The notes: a model not told the origin generated them from the letters alone. A stretch of DNA of 64,000 nucleotides from Glossina fuscipes (GCF_014805625.2 NW_023998464.1:8341813-8405812), one strand, 5' to 3'; positions 14,001-28,100 are shown, numbered from the stretch's first letter. Numbers and translations: made by a program.

Positions 14001-15240
14001 TTCACAAAATTGTATTACATTTCACTTTTGCACAAATATACAAGCTGGTCAATGAGAAATTTGTGCCCTTTATATGGGAGAACGAAAGCGCGAAATATAT
14101 TGATCACATCGTGAAGGCTCTTCTATCTGAAAATCGCTACTGAAACTGAGAAACCAGAACCGTATCTCAAGCGAGTAATATGTTATGCATTTCGTGGAAT
14201 TAAACATCGCGTATGGCGAACTTTTCTGTTCAAATAGAGTGCAGGCTATAATTGAACTTATTGCGGTGAGAAAATAAGAAAAGTTTAAAACTTACCAACA
14301 AAAAGATTGGCCTGCATCCCGGAAGCCTTAACCGCATGGCAAACAAGCTAAACCAAAAATTGCGAGACCCAAATATGAAGAAGCAAAAACAAAGAATAAA
14401 AAAGATCGATGGCAAGAGCAAAGAGAAATGACTAACAATTCATTTATTTATAAGACTCGGTTACAATTGCTATAAGCTGGGCAGAAATTTTTCTTGTCAC
14501 ACCTTACACCGCAATTTCAAAAAACAATTTGTGAATACAAACCGGCAAAGCGAGAAAAGATTTAATATTTTTAATATATTTTTTCTTTGACGGTATGGTT
14601 TGAACTCCTAAAAGTGTATCTTGGATATTTAGCTCTGCTCTTTAGTGCAGAAGTTAGCAGCTTCAATATCATCAGTTTGAAAACATTTGTGTTTAATATG
14701 TTTAACGCACATTCGTTATCAGAATTCATCAAACAAACGCAGTAACGAAAGCGGCGAACCAGCAATAGCTAAATTTTTTTCTTAAAGGCTTGGTTTACTT
14801 AGCATGAATAAATTTTGAATATTTGTTAGTAGATGATCTCTTTTATTACTAACATAATACGAGAAACTTGGAATTCTTCGTAGAAGACGTAGAAATATTT
14901 AACTTTTATGATTTCGTAGCTCTCATGTTCAGACCATTACCAATATTCAATAACTTATTTTTTCCACACATTTCTATTATATACATTATTGACAGTAGAG
15001 CACTGGGTTAAATAGGTTTTCAGGAATTTTTTCCCAAATTAATCAATAATTTTCTTATCGTGACCGAATTGGTTTGGATTAGGTATTTTTTTCCGCTTTT
15101 CCTTTCTGTCTATTAAAGCCGTTTTATAGTCTAAATGTATAGAAAGCTATGTATAAACTAATCAATAATTAAACAAAATATGTCCACATAGTTGAGGTCA
15201 GGTTCTTTGAGTAAGCCTAATGCGAATCATACTGACAAGA
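11002..15240. other. Intergenic, nothing recognised
   Basis: No gene was supported. A small hairpin (ttccc-tgatga-ggggaa, 11101-11117) and scattered A/T runs are present. The open frames at 14230-14765 have no coding character. Confidence 0.4.
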
Positions 15241-15479
15241 GAGCCGCTTCCCAGATTGTTGGGTAGGGGCCTACGCGAAGTATCGTGTTGATTTTATTTG
15301 TCTTAATGCCTCGAGAAGATTCTGAAGCTAGACGCCACTTTTTCTTATCTGGGTACCTCAGTAGTGTCAAGGCCCCATTTTATAAATATTGTCTTGTTCC
15401 TTATGACGCCAGCTGTGTTTCATAAAATTAACAAATTAATTTAATGTTTCTTTAAACAATTTAACATTTCTATTCATAG

Positions 15480-16830
15480 ACACGATTTGTCTGCTTGGAT
15501 CATAAAATCGATATGTTAGCGAATCTTCGGAACAACCAGCGAACACAACTTGTTTGCCAGTCCTTTCTGTTCTGTTTTGCGCAACCAAACACTCTTAGAT
15601 GATTTACGTTTGGCCTTTTACCAAGCAATATTTTTCCTTCGGGGGTTTATATTTTGTACTCTTGCACGAAGTTCTGTTTAAAAAATTAAAAATGCTGTAT
15701 TGACTGGTTCCGCCTAGAAACTCCCTGATAAGTTTTTGTCGATCAGCAAACGCCTGCCTTTCTCGATAATGGTTCGACTCATTTTTTCAGATAAACCATT
15801 TTGCTATGGCGTATATGGTACATTAATTTGATGATGGATACCATTTGCTCCCAATAGCTTTGTCTTTTTTGCATTACAATAATCTGAGCCGTAGTCGCCT
15901 TCATGCTTTTAGATGGGTGGTTTTCAACATAATTTTTGAATTCTTCAAATTTACTTACGACTCCCCCTTTGCTCATGATGAAGTAGACAAACGTTTTGCA
16001 TGAATAATCATCTATAAAATGTACCCCATATTATGAACCGGATCACATAAATCGAAGTGCGTAAGTACTAATCAGTTAAATTGTTGCGAATGTTTCTTTC
16101 GAGCAAGTCACACATCTATCATTTATAACGTGCAACTTGACAGTTTTAAAAGGTCCCAAAACCATCTTCTTTGTAGCTTCGTTGGTTGCATGCCCCATAG
16201 ATGTGTGCCATAACTTACAGTCACTTCACTTATCATTGATTTATTTGCTATATTCTTGGATACATTCGCTTGGAACATACCATTATCATGGCTCCCAGTG
16301 GCAGTTATACTTTCTGTCGAATTAACAAGTTTACGTCCTTTGTTTTTGGACACGACCTTGTATGCCTTGTCTGCCTGTTTCCTGACAAAAATAAATAAAT
16401 TTTGCTTTTATTTTCTTCTATTCGCATTACTCACGAGATTATTTGTACTTTTCCTGATATTTTATTACATAAAACTTTTATTAAATTATCAACGATATTT
16501 TTTTTTTTTGTTTTTTTTTGTAGAAATATGATCTTTTTACCTCTTGCAACAATTTTAATTTAATTGCATCGCCCTCTTGAACTTTCAATTTCCTCAGTCA
16601 GCGGCTTATATACTTCTGTGAGTCTAGCCAACATTATCGAACCTCTCCATTCCTCGGCTGGTTTAAGCCCGTACTATGACGTGAGACTTTTGTGCACATG
16701 TTCATCAACAACACATTTCATTAGCAGTTTTATGTTCGCAATCTCTCTCCTTGTTCTTGATTTTTTTTTTTCTTTAATTTTATCTCCTTTTACAACCTTC
16801 TACCCATCTAAAGTTTTCGCGTACTTGCAG
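15480..16830 (-). mobile_element. Ty1/copia retrotransposon relic (gag-integrase)
   Basis: The minus strand, from high to low coordinates, shows a gag-like patch (about 16820-16520), then the GAG-pre-integrase motif (L-W-H-x-x-M-G-H-A-T near 16180, with a C-x-x-C-x-K-E pair near 16110). The start of the integrase core follows (H-x-D-L-C-x-P, then I-D-D-Y-x-x-K-T-like sequence near 16000, S-K-F-E-E-F-K-N-Y-V-E-N near 15945-15910). Next are an R-T-x-x-E-K-x-R-x-L-L stretch with F-W-A-E-x-V-N-T-A (about 15780-15690), and the post-integrase F-G-C/Y-R-F-Y-D-P-like block (about 15590-15490). Frameshifts and stops occur throughout, and the reverse transcriptase and LTRs were not found. It is inactive. 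Confidence 0.75.
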
Positions 16831-16844
16831 TACTTCAATAAAAT

Positions 16845-17160
16845 CGGTCTTCTTCTTTTATTATTCAGCGTATGAACAACCGAAAATTCGCTGGGATGCG
16901 TAAAAAAAGACACAACGTGAACACAGAATTTTTTGTTTGGGCCTTGTTGGAGTTACATTATTATTATCATTATAAATTTAGCCAGAGAATAAATTTTAAG
17001 ACTAAAGTCTTAAAGCGCTGGCGTCTAAGGCTTTCGGTTTTATTAAAAACTCTACCCACGACCATTGAGTTGCTAGTCGAGATTCCTCGCCTTCGGCCAC
17101 TCAGGCGGATAATATTATTATAATATTTGTTTTAGTGATTATTTGATTATTGTTTTTTAA
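16845..17160 (-). mobile_element. 3' UTR fragment of the second LINE type
   Basis: Two blocks, about 16860-16955 and 17111-17160, match 5350-5495, the 3' UTR of the LINE relic at 5325-7140. Shared strings are attcgctgggatg and tttagtgattatttgatta. A SINE copy is inserted between the two blocks. The fragment ends in an AAAAGAAGAAG-type run on the minus strand. It contains no coding sequence. Confidence 0.75.
16957..17110 (-). mobile_element. tRNA-derived SINE copy C
   Basis: This is the same family as the copies at 10620-10988. On the minus strand it starts ccgcctgagtggccgaaggc, keeps the block ctcgactagcaactcaatgg, and has lost the B box by a short deletion. It continues into the shared tail (accgaaagccttagacgcca, then agtcttaaaattta) and a TAA/ATT-rich end. 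It is inserted in an AT-rich spot of a LINE 3' UTR fragment. The duplication is obscured because both the target and the tail are ATT repeats. Confidence 0.82.
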
Positions 17161-18905
17161 CTTTGCGTGTTACAAATTTTTTATTTAATGACATTCCTAT
17201 TTTTCAATTTTTTTTTTTGGTTGTAAAAATAAAATTTTGGTTTCGTATGGCTAGAAGGTTTTCAGCGTAACCACCTTCGTGGAATTTGAAACACTGAAGA
17301 AATATTGAAACTTCTAGACAGCCCATGCCCTATGAATTAGCCTGCCAGCCAGATGCCAGTTGGTGAAGAAGGAGTTAGCGAACTAAAAGTTGAGGAATCC
17401 AAAACTATTTGGTTTAATGGTAACGTTTTGAAAGAAAGAATCTACGAAGATTGCTGCAATGTTATCGTGTTGTTTCGTACGCCGGAGAAACCGTTGAAAG
17501 TAAAAGTTTTGAAGGTGTTGTATTCCTAAATGTGAAAGAGCCCTCCGATAAAATCTGCTTCTTAGCAAAACAAATGCTAATAATAGTTCCGAATTGTTAA
17601 CGGACTTCGCAGGCACTGCAGAAATACGTTGATTTCACAGGAGAACAAAGGTCAACATATTGTGACCTAGAATCTTAGAAGATTTATTGAAATCTGTTTT
17701 TGGCATAAACAGAGGAAAGCAATAGAAATTATTATAAGGCTTCAAATAAATCTGACAGCAATCTAAAATTTTACACTCCCAAATGCTCAATACTTTTTTG
17801 ACAACTTCTTATGTAAATATATCGCTACTTCCCAGTATTTGCGTATGATTATGCTAAACTCAAAGCATAGAAGATTATAGTGCATTTGGTCGCTGCAGTC
17901 GTTTTGACTATGTGGGATAGAATTAATTCTACATTCTGTTCATATTGTGTATAAAGTTAAAAATTATTTGTATTGCGAAACATTTGCTTGATTGAATCGA
18001 TTGTTAAATTGCTTTTATTTGCAACAATTCGATGCTTATTTGACAAAAAGTTTACAATTTTTAAATATTTAATTTAACAGAACCACACAACAAAGAGCCA
18101 CCAGCACCGCTATCCTCTAGCATCCACTAGCACCATCAAAAGGAAACAATTCGCAATTGCTGTTAAAAAAGCACGTACGTACATTATGTCCCGTCTACTG
18201 TTTTGTTCTGTTCTGCCTTTGTGAACAGTTTCTTTTCTGTACTAGTGTATATCTATGTATGAAAGATTTTGTGGGTATGTGCACATATTCAAAATTATCA
18301 TCAAATTGCAGTCATCGGAATCCAATTATGAGACATGTTCGAACAAATGCCAGGAAAAAAGTGAATTTTTTGCCTTCTCTTCTAATCCAGCAAAAGAACG
18401 CAAGCATGTAACAGCAGCTGTTTTATAACTGCGTTTGAGTATACATGCATAGTACGTTTGTGCGTGATTCAAAATGCATGCATGCGTACAATATGTTCCG
18501 GCCGTGTTGCGAATATGAATCGAAAAAAATGTACGCTTACAATTTTTAACATAATGAGGCAGAAAGAGTGAGAGAAAGGAAGAGAGCGAGAAAAAGAGAT
18601 GCATACTGCTGAAATATGTTCATTATCGAAATACTAATCCGATTATCTCAGACTTAACTATCATGAACGAATGAATATACGTAGACTATATGCACCAAAA
18701 AGCATACACATGACCATCTGTGATATTTATTTAGTCGGTGACAATGAAATATATTTTTTTTTTAAATGTTTTTTTTCTCATTACATTTGTACCCGGCATA
18801 TAACCGACAGGTTAATTTGCTAAACTTATATATAACGCCTTGTTGCATTCAAAGGCACTTACGCGTTGCCACGCACCCACTTTCACTTCTTAAACACAAG
18901 CACAA

Positions 18906-18946
<41 letters not shown>

Positions 18947-21338
18947 ATACATCTGCATATAAAGAGGGTGGGATAAAGAGGGTAGTGTAGGACAAATATA
19001 TTTCTCTTCACTATTAACTTATTCACGAATATAACATTTGAAAATCCAATCATCCGAACTGATCATATTTCCGCATGAAAACCAACTCAAATAACTACCA
19101 CTCCTTAGTTTAAGTCATTGTTAATTTTTCGATTGTTATTGTCATTGTTTTGTATATTATTCAAAGTCTGGCAGATGGATGTAACCATCTATATAATAAT
19201 CTCGTATATATGGTGGAAACAATAAAACCACAACAAACGTTGTGTCTATTAGGTAGCGTATCACAATATCTCAAACAGGATATCCCAAGTACTACATCCA
19301 CACTTTAACATTTTTAAATATCGAACGACGAGTCGAATAAATAGAACGTGAGCCGAGAGCAATCAATAACAATTAACACCTCCTCCCTTTTTTGCAATAT
19401 ATTGCAAATACGTGTTTAACGTTCAAGGATAACTATCCTACTTGCGCGTCATATAAGAGCCACAGTGCCGGAGTGTCTCACCTTTTTCAGGAAGTCTTTA
19501 ATGACTTCATTTCGTAGTAGAAGAAATCAAAAAGTTTCCCTTTCAAAAGTTTGTTTAGAAATAAAAAAAAGCTTTTATTACAACAAATGACAAAATTACA
19601 ACAAATAAAACAAAAAACGATATTGTTATTAATAATATGAACACACGAAAACGTATGCTTTTTGTTTATTTGAAGATATTCCGAAGATAAATGAAACTCA
19701 AGTTCTATGTAAGTGTTAGATTCACCAGCTTAGGCCGTTTGTTAGTGCCCTTACTAAATTGTTCTGAAGAAAAGGTATTCAGATATGTACACGAAATTGT
19801 AGTAAATAAAATCAATTAAAACGATTCACTGGAATGTATTTGTTTTATTGTCCACAAGTTACGTTTAATCGTGAACATTATAAGAAAGTTAGCTTCACCT
19901 AATCATTCTTTTCTTCTATGCCTTTAGTTGGGTCAAAAAAATAAGCCCAGATCAAGTTCTGGGCATCAACAAATTAAAGCATTATAGTTGAGCAAAGTCG
20001 AACCTTAGATAGCCCACACCATTATTTTGAATATAAAATATCAAATATTAGAGCTTATTGCCATATAATCAGAGCTCTTATATGGAATGTAGAATGAAAT
20101 ATAACGCAATGAATTTTTCTGGGCTAACTTTCACCATACGATATTATAAATTAATTAAAACATTATAATTGAGCGAGGACAGCATATAAAATCCTTAGGC
20201 CACTTTGTCGTTTATTTTCTCGATAAAACACCAAAATTTAAATTTTGTTTCCATATACACTTTTCCGTAGAATCGCGTCTATGGACGCGCGTCTACAACG
20301 TAAACTAAGATGGTCCAAATTTACCAAAATTGGTTATTCTTCACCCACTTTCCTCAAAAAATTTTAAAGGTTCGATCTTTTCCCTTAAATAGTTTTATTG
20401 TTTATGAGAATCGTTATACAGTATGCGAGGCAAAAATTATTCCCATAATTATAATGTAATTTCTAAGTGAAGGACTAATTTTCACCATGAAATATTAAAA
20501 ATTAGACTCTTTTAAGGGTTTAGTTTTTGTAAAAAGTGTTATATGGCATTATTTTGGGATTATAATGCATCCAAAACACTGACATATAGATTTGGCCTAT
20601 TTTTCGTACTTCTTCCCATATAGAGATCCTCATGAATAGTAGGTATTGATATCGCTATTATGGACAAATTTTCATCATAAATATTTAAATTTTAGATCCT
20701 TTCGACAAAAAAACATTAAATTTTCAACGGAACGCTTTTCTGGCAAGGAGGTTAAGTCCAAAATCGCTTCGTTTCAAGCTTTACAGAAAAGTAGTCGCAA
20801 AAATTGTCCCATCTCAATACCAATCGTTCTCGAGAAAAACTACACACTACAGTAAACCAAATTTTATTGCAATATTTTAAAAATTTGCGACCTGGATGTT
20901 GAGAGCACAAATAATGGGTTCATCTCAAGTTTCTTCTCGAACCTGCGTACAGTTGCACAAATTTAATACGTCTTTGCATCACCTGCTTTATAAAACTTTA
21001 AAAGAAGAAAAAGTTAAACGAAGTCATATCCGTAAATTATGATGCTTTGGGATCTCCTGTCCTATATATCAATCAAAACACTGCGTGCCGGGTCTCTTAA
21101 CTTTGTTCTCTTATCCTAGATACTTAGTTTCCTCAAAGTGTCTTTGATGCCCATTGTATATCAATTAAAGCACGGTAAATTTACGAGCACACTCGGGCGT
21201 ATTGAGATCCCGCATCGTTCGTATTTCATTTTCTGCTGATACGATATCGTGCATTAGATTAAAGGTAAAATAACGCAGAAAATAAGTTAATTTGCTTCGC
21301 TTTAATCCGAGAGATAAATATCACAAAACTAATCATCT
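17161..21338. other. Intergenic, nothing recognised
   Basis: AT-rich sequence, with a TA microsatellite annotated separately and an 18-bp palindrome (tttgcaatatattgcaaa) near 19396. No exon series or RNA gene was found. Confidence 0.4.
18909..18942. repeat. TA microsatellite
   Basis: A nearly pure (TA) run of about 17 units follows an A-rich stretch. It is simple sequence. Confidence 0.9.
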
Positions 21339-21348
21339 AAGTTTCAGA

Positions 21349-24300
21349 GAACGTAGTCGACTTACATTCTGAGTAGTGCGTGTTCTCTTTTCGTCTGCGA
21401 TTTTTCAATTGGTTCGGTGATTTTGTGTATTTAGCTCGTGTCTTTTCAGTGTTTTTGCTAAAACTGATACAGTAGCCGCGATATCCGCGAACACAGTATA
21501 TATATATAATAAAAAAAATAATAAAAAAAACAAAAAACAACAAAAGAAAAATTAAAATAAAAAAATTGAAACAATTGATATTTTCCTTCAGTAGTTCCCT
21601 ATCATTTTCCAGTGAGTGGTCTTTTCCCAAATTACTAAATAATAGACAACCGTAAGGCGTAATGGTCCCGAGGCCGCCAGATAAAAACTCAAATAGATTT
21701 CATCTATTAGCGGACATATCCCCCCAAAGAAAAAAAATTAAAAATTCGGATTTTCCGGTGTTGTCAAGCAGTAACATCGCTCCTATTGACAAAAAATATG
21801 TTGTCATTTCTTCAACTGATGCTAGCAGAACAATTTCCCAAATCAGTCCTTTTACTATAAAAAGCATAGCCTAGATAGCATTACAACACATATAGACTCT
21901 ATCTCGATTCTACGCGATGGGAATTTACTTGTCCTCGCTGTAAACCTACTTTAGTAGGTTTATGTGCTATTTCCGCTAATTTACATGACAAACTGAACTC
22001 AGTTAGAGACGTAATTTATGCCCCGCGCTTAAAGCATGTGCCGGAAGATTAAATAGTTCGTGAAATGAGCAATCAAGGAGTGACTGAAGTCTATAAATTT
22101 ACAAGATTAAATGACGACGGAAAAACTCGCTCTCCCACAGGAAGGATTATTATGACCTTTGTTCACTAACCGTTACCACAAACTGTTGATATGGCTTGGT
22201 ATAAATGTAAAGTGGATCTCTACATTCCAAATCCCATGAGGTGCAAAAACTGCCAACATCTGGGTCATACGCGCAAAAAGGTGCACCAGTGCGCCATCTT
22301 CTGCCAACTGTGGTGCTGAAAGCTGTACTCGTAGTTTGTGCTTAAATTGCAATGCTCAACATTCGGCGTTAGACACGTCTTATACAAATGCGTGAAATTC
22401 TAAAAATCAAAACAGAAAATTACTGTAGCATGGGCGGAGCGCGTTGCAAGTACCGGGAAATAAATCCATCTGGAACCCAAGCAATTAACAAAAGTAATAC
22501 CTACACTGCTATCGCCTCGCAAATGGAGCCAAATAAGCCTTTAACTCCCACTCTTTCCAACGGAAAACCTGTTCTACCATCAACCAAATACTGGTAATAA
22601 CCAGTTTCACCACACGCCGAAGATAATATTGGAAAAATCAAAACTACAGCAAATATTGACAAAATTAAAACAACAACACGTATCTTAAAATCTAATAAAC
22701 TAAATGTCAACTTAACCCACCTACCACTCCGTTTCGATGTCACTACAATTAAATAAAGTTTTTATAATTCTACAATGGAACATTAAGAAACTTATTAATA
22801 ATTTTGATGAACTCCGTACACTCATAAGCGATTTTAATCTTTATACCTCACAAATGCTTAAATTTAAGATCATACATACAAGCCGTAACGATGCAAATAA
22901 CCTTATACATAAAATTTACAGTGCTTTCTAAATTGCACATCTACCCTAGAACTTGAAAGTTATCTCTCCAAATCGAAGGGGGTACACCTGATCTAGACCG
23001 CATCTCATACCAAATGATCATTGCTCTGTCTAATTCAAGTAAAAAGAAATTACTGGATCTATACGGTATTTTTGTCTCGCCATATACCCCACATATGGAA
23101 ACTGGCAGCAGTTGTTCCAATTCCTAAGTTAAAAAATGTTTCCATCGCATCGGATTATCGCCCAATCTCTCTTTCATCTTGCCTCTTAAAAGTATTAGAA
23201 AAGTTTGTGGCATCTAGATTATCTTTGTTTCTTGAGTCCAAGAACCTGATTACAAAACAACAAGCAAAGCAATTTCCGAACGAAATCACGTAACAATTTT
23301 CTCAATTGATTTCGAAAAAGCATTTGACAGAGTTGGTCTACATGCTGTTTTAAGACTCTTCAAATCATGGAATGTTGGACCCAAATTCTTCAACTACATC
23401 AAATCATTCATGTCGCATCGGCTGTTTAAAGTTAGAACCAACAGTCATAGCTCTGATTCCTTTCCGCTAATGAATGGCATTCCGCAAGGATCTCCTCTCT
23501 CTGTCACGCTTTTCCAGATCGCTTTCAACGAAATTAGCAAAATTCTTTGCCGTGTACCAAGAGTGGAACATTGTCTCTAGGCGGACGATGTATACATTTT
23601 TACAAAAGAAAAAGACAACACGAAAGCAATCAACATCCTCGAATCTATTGCATGTGAGATCTCCACATGGGCAAACTCGTCAGGGGCTAAAATTTCTATA
23701 CAAAAATCAAAAAAAATGCACATTTGTCGAAAGCAGATATGCGAGGCAAGAAATCTACTGATGCATATTAACGACTTACCAGTACTAAACGTGCAGACGC
23801 TGCATATTATCGGGCTCACGTTTTCCAACAAATATCGTTGGAAATCACACTGTCTTCGGTTAAAAAATTTTATTTTAGCAAAGGGGTAAATTTCACACAG
23901 TACGTTGCTTGAAAACCCATGCGCACATTAACACTACTGCTTATCTTACCAACATGCTTGTTTTAAGCAATATTGGCTGTGATAATTTATGGCAATATCT
24001 GCAAATCTAAAATCAACATCCTCAAATCGGGCTATTATCAAACCCTCAAAGCAAATTGTTATGCTTTTCGGACGAGCCCATAAATAATGTTGTAATTGGA
24101 ACTGGTCTCCCAGCTTTAAAAAATAAACTTTATGAGTTAAAAGCTAAAATAGTCCCCAAGTTTCTTAATTCAAACAAATCTATTCTCGGTGAAGACGTGA
24201 GAAAGATTATTATTGCCAAGAAAATTCCAAAGTCACCATCTGCATTCGACTATTCTGCTTAGAACCTTTTATACCCAGACGGCTCAAAATCATTGGTCTG

Positions 24301-25146
24301 ATTCCTGCTTGTGCCGTAGTAGATGCTTCAGGACACGTTCTTCGCAATTACATATTTCACGAAAGTACTTCAACTTTCACAACCTAAGCCAGAGCTATCC
24401 TTCACGCGGCGAAACTTTCCCATAAAAACAAACTCAAAACCGTCATTGTTACTGACAGTTTGTCTGTATTACCAGCTTCGACATGAAGCACCTTCGGCAA
24501 ATTAAGGAATATTATTACAACGCCCGGCGAAAAAATTAAAATTTTATGGATATCTAGTCATATCGGTTTATTGGGAAATGAGCAGGCTAATCGAGCGGCG
24601 AAATATGCCGCTTCGGCATCTCTAATTATGAATGACGTCACGGAAAACTTAGATCTTCAAAGATACGTTGGAAGAAAAGTTAAAGAGAAAATTGCTCAAG
24701 GAAATCTACAATATCATCATCAACACTACTCTTTTATTAACACTCAACTAACTCCATCTTTATATCCAATAAATGTTGAGAAAATCAAGATCCAAACATT
24801 TTCGAGAATTAGCCTTGGTCATACAATTACAACTCACCAATCTATCCTGAAGTCTTCCTCCCCAATCTGCAATTGTGGACAAATTCTCACTATAAAACAC
24901 ATTCTCTGTGACTGCCTTAACCTTACCTTGACTAGAAGTATTGCATTTGGAACGATTAACCCTATGGACCTTCTACAATCAGCTTCCGAACATAATATCA
25001 ATTTAATATACTACTCTATCAAAACTACTAGGCTCAATATCTAATGTACTTTTATAAATTAGAGCCGACAGCCTGTGTTGCTAGTGCTCAAAGTCTTTTT
25101 TTTAGTCTAAGAATTTACTTCATTAGCCTAAAATTATAATAATAAT
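21349..25146 (+). mobile_element. I-like LINE, near full length but dead
   Basis: ORF1 remnant (21662 to about 22380): the nucleocapsid-like domain I-S-P-F-T-I, later R-E-M-S-N-Q-G-V-T-E-V-Y-K and a CCHC knuckle beginning P-N-P-M-R-C-K-N-C-Q-H-L-G-H-T. ORF2 remnant (about 22737-25041): the opening I-L-Q-W-N-I of an endonuclease domain whose remainder is deleted. Reverse transcriptase follows (P-I-P-K..D-Y-R-P-I-S-L-S at 23120-23175, D-F-E-K-A-F-D-R-V at 23306-23335, N-G-I-P-Q-G-S-P at 23473-23496), then an A-D-D box at 23582 preceded by a stop codon. RNase H follows (S-S-H-I-G-L-L-G-N-E-Q-A-N-R-A at about 24554-24600), then a C-terminal CxC..HxxxxC knuckle (24865-24920). The 3' UTR ends in (TAA)n. 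The string aagtttcaga occurs at 21339-21348 and 25147-25156 and is a possible 10-bp target-site duplication, which gives the limits used here. Stops and frameshifts show it is inactive. Confidence 0.85.
24571..25044 (+). pseudogene. Open C-terminal ORF2 segment of the LINE (end of RNase H)
   Basis: This 157-codon frame is the longest intact piece of the LINE. It starts in the RNase H motif G-N-E-Q-A-N-R-A-A-K and ends after the cysteine knuckle (C-N-C-G-Q, H-I-L-C-D-C) with the family's typical tail. It has no start context of its own and is part of the dead element, not a separate gene. Confidence 0.8.
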
Positions 25147-25156
25147 AAGTTTCAGA

Positions 25157-28100
25157 AATTCGGATGGAGACGTTTTTAATGTTTTGATATGTGCCTATAA
25201 AACACGTTCCAAATCCGGCTAAAAAATTTCAATTTGAGTAATTACATCTCTGTAGTTATTAATGCAAACATCAATCAGTGTAATAGGGCAAGAAGGGTAA
25301 AGCTCTCCCTAACTCACAAACTAAAACTTTTCTCCCCATTATTCTGCGAAAAATAAATGGAGGACTGAGCCAAGCGGTATCGCGCTTATGTTATAGGGAA
25401 AATAAGCTAAGTTTCAAGGCGCCAAAGTAAAAAGAAATATTTATTTTAACCAAAATTTGAAAATGAAATAATAATTTCGTCAGTGAGGAAATTACTTAAT
25501 GAAATTCTTACCCACTTTACTTAAATAAGGATGTAGTTACTCATTCCGTTTAAAGTCACAGATTTTTTTCTTTTTGAAAAACTGCTGATGTCTAACCAGC
25601 TCGGCTGAAGTTATATTTCACCTTTAAGTGCAACTCATGCAGTCGCTTAACAGCATATTTCCTCTCTTTTACATATCATACATTAGCTATTAGCATTTGC
25701 AAAACACAAAGTTGTAACCAATACTAAAACAACAAACAACAACAATTATGTATTAAAGTCATGAGTCATTATCTAATGGTAAAGCAAAAGTTTAGATGAC
25801 TACAAGATTTACGTTTCTCATCTCAAAGTCATTAAACATCAAGATTAAAGTGCAATTTCCTTCGGCTAAGCTAACAGCCCTGAGTTATTATGCAATAAGT
25901 AAATGCGAAGTTGAAAATTTTCAATGCACAAGGAAAGTACCAAAACCAAAGCATCCCTTACAAGATGAACACATACTTCTTAGCAAGAGAGACTAGCGGC
26001 AATAATTTTAGCGTAAAATCCACAACTGTATGCTTTTGATATTATGGGGGTTAATGCGTATGTGTTTACATAATAAACTGATTATACAAGATTGTTATCT
26101 CGCCACACATCAGCACATAAAATCTCCTTTTATTATACTCCATGTTCCCTATTAATGTTATAACCTTTACCTACTTGATAATGCAAGCAAACCAACTTAA
26201 TAAGATTTATGAGACAGCATTAATTCCATTCTAATCCAAGGCACATTTTGCTTCATCTTTCGTTATGTATGTTTTATATCATTTAAGGAATTTTTCTTTA
26301 ACTAACGCTCCGTCAATGATCCTGCCTCTCCACCCCCCCTTAATGAGAAAAATTTTTAATTAATTGTGCCCAGCGGCTTTCGTTTATGTTATGAAAATCT
26401 ATTATGTCTATGCTTTACAAATGCGAGGATACTTATATTCGTTAATGATCTCTGGAACATGTTTAAAATGTCTTTAGTCCTTCTGCATTTTGATGGAACA
26501 TTAAAGCATTTAATACTGAAATGAATGAAATAATAGGTACTGTGCCAGAGTTCATTTGTTTTTCAATCAACCCATAATAGAAATTTGAACCTCTTTACTG
26601 CATACAACGCATGTTTTAATATTTTAATATTCGGTGATCGGTCGGGTGTGTGCAAATCCGTTAACTTTAAACTTGAATGGTAACATGGAATTCGCTGCGA
26701 AAATCAGAATAGATACATGTTTTCACAGACTATTCAATTTTCAAAAAACGGCAACGCCCCGCGGCAGCTTACATGAAGAAAAGTGCCACTATCTATGTCC
26801 TCACATAGATTGGTATTTTTTATACAATGCGATATATGCGATAACATGCTGGAAAAAACTCAAATGCACAATATATAATTAGATACTTTTCAATGCCGAA
26901 ATATGTAACCATGGAATGTTAAAAAAGGCAGTTCGGCTCAAATGAAGTGCTCTATGTGGTTTTTATGGTTTGTAATAACGCGTTGGCTTTGTTCATCACA
27001 ATCGATTCGCATTCTCATCAGTAATCTCTGGCAATGTAGAGTTTCTCAATTTGAAGTTCAAAGATCTAGGCATCAACAACATTTGGAAAATATCCAAATT
27101 TTTATTGAAATAAACGCTCTCATAAGGCAAATAAATCTTTTCAGATAAGCCCCACATCCGTCTCAATCGAATAGTGACTAACCAAAATTATAGCTTTTGG
27201 TGTGAAAACAATCCCCAGACAACTTCACATTCCTTTCCGAGTAAAAACCCGTAGTCGCGATGGGAAGGCGAAATAAATAGGTGTTACCGAATCTTTTTTA
27301 AATTAATTGGAGGACCTTAATTTAAATGACATCCAGATTCTACAAACGGACTACGCGATCACGCCTTAAACAATTAAATTATTGCATATTTATATTTTTA
27401 GTATTACGGGTGGTGGTGTGACAATGATTTCAAGAAATTTCTCCCCTAAGAGGAGCGATTTAACAACTTTGCACAATAGTGCGTGTAATTTCATGTCGCT
27501 GCTCTACATCGTTTCTCACATAAACCGACTCGTTAGCTCATGGATTGCTGAAAAAGAAGAAACTCCAGCTTATATAACGCGCTCTGCTGGCTTTTATTTT
27601 ATTTATTTATTTATTTTGATATAAGGAATAACATAGAAATGGCCGAACTTTTCCATTCGGTCGAAAAAGGTAAGGTAAGGTAAGGTCAAAGCTAACACAT
27701 GAAACCACATATGAATGATGAAAATCTGTCTAGATCGTAGAAACTCAATTGCCTCAGAACAACGAACATCGGGCACTCCATCAAATTAATGAAAGGGGGA
27801 GAATTTCTCGGTTGATCAAATTTTTACCTGGAAATTTTAGTACCGTCTGAAATTCAGAAATAGATTTTTTCAAAAGAAAAAAGTCCTAAAACTACAAATG
27901 GGACAAAAATATTGTACCCTAGCAATTTCGGTGAAAAGCAAAGCGATTATTCGTGAGGAAATTCCATAGGAACTAGCGGATAACCTAAAGGTACCGCAAC
28001 AAAGAGCACACTTGTCTTCCTGCTTGTCTTATTATTATTGTTGCACTTAAGTAATTTTTCATTTTAAATACAAGTAAAATATTCTGATCATCGTTCCAAA

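Noticed and set aside
19396..19413. 18-bp palindrome tttgcaatatattgcaaa
   Set aside because: It is isolated, with no gene or repeat context, and an AT-rich palindrome of this length is not exceptional in 64 kb.
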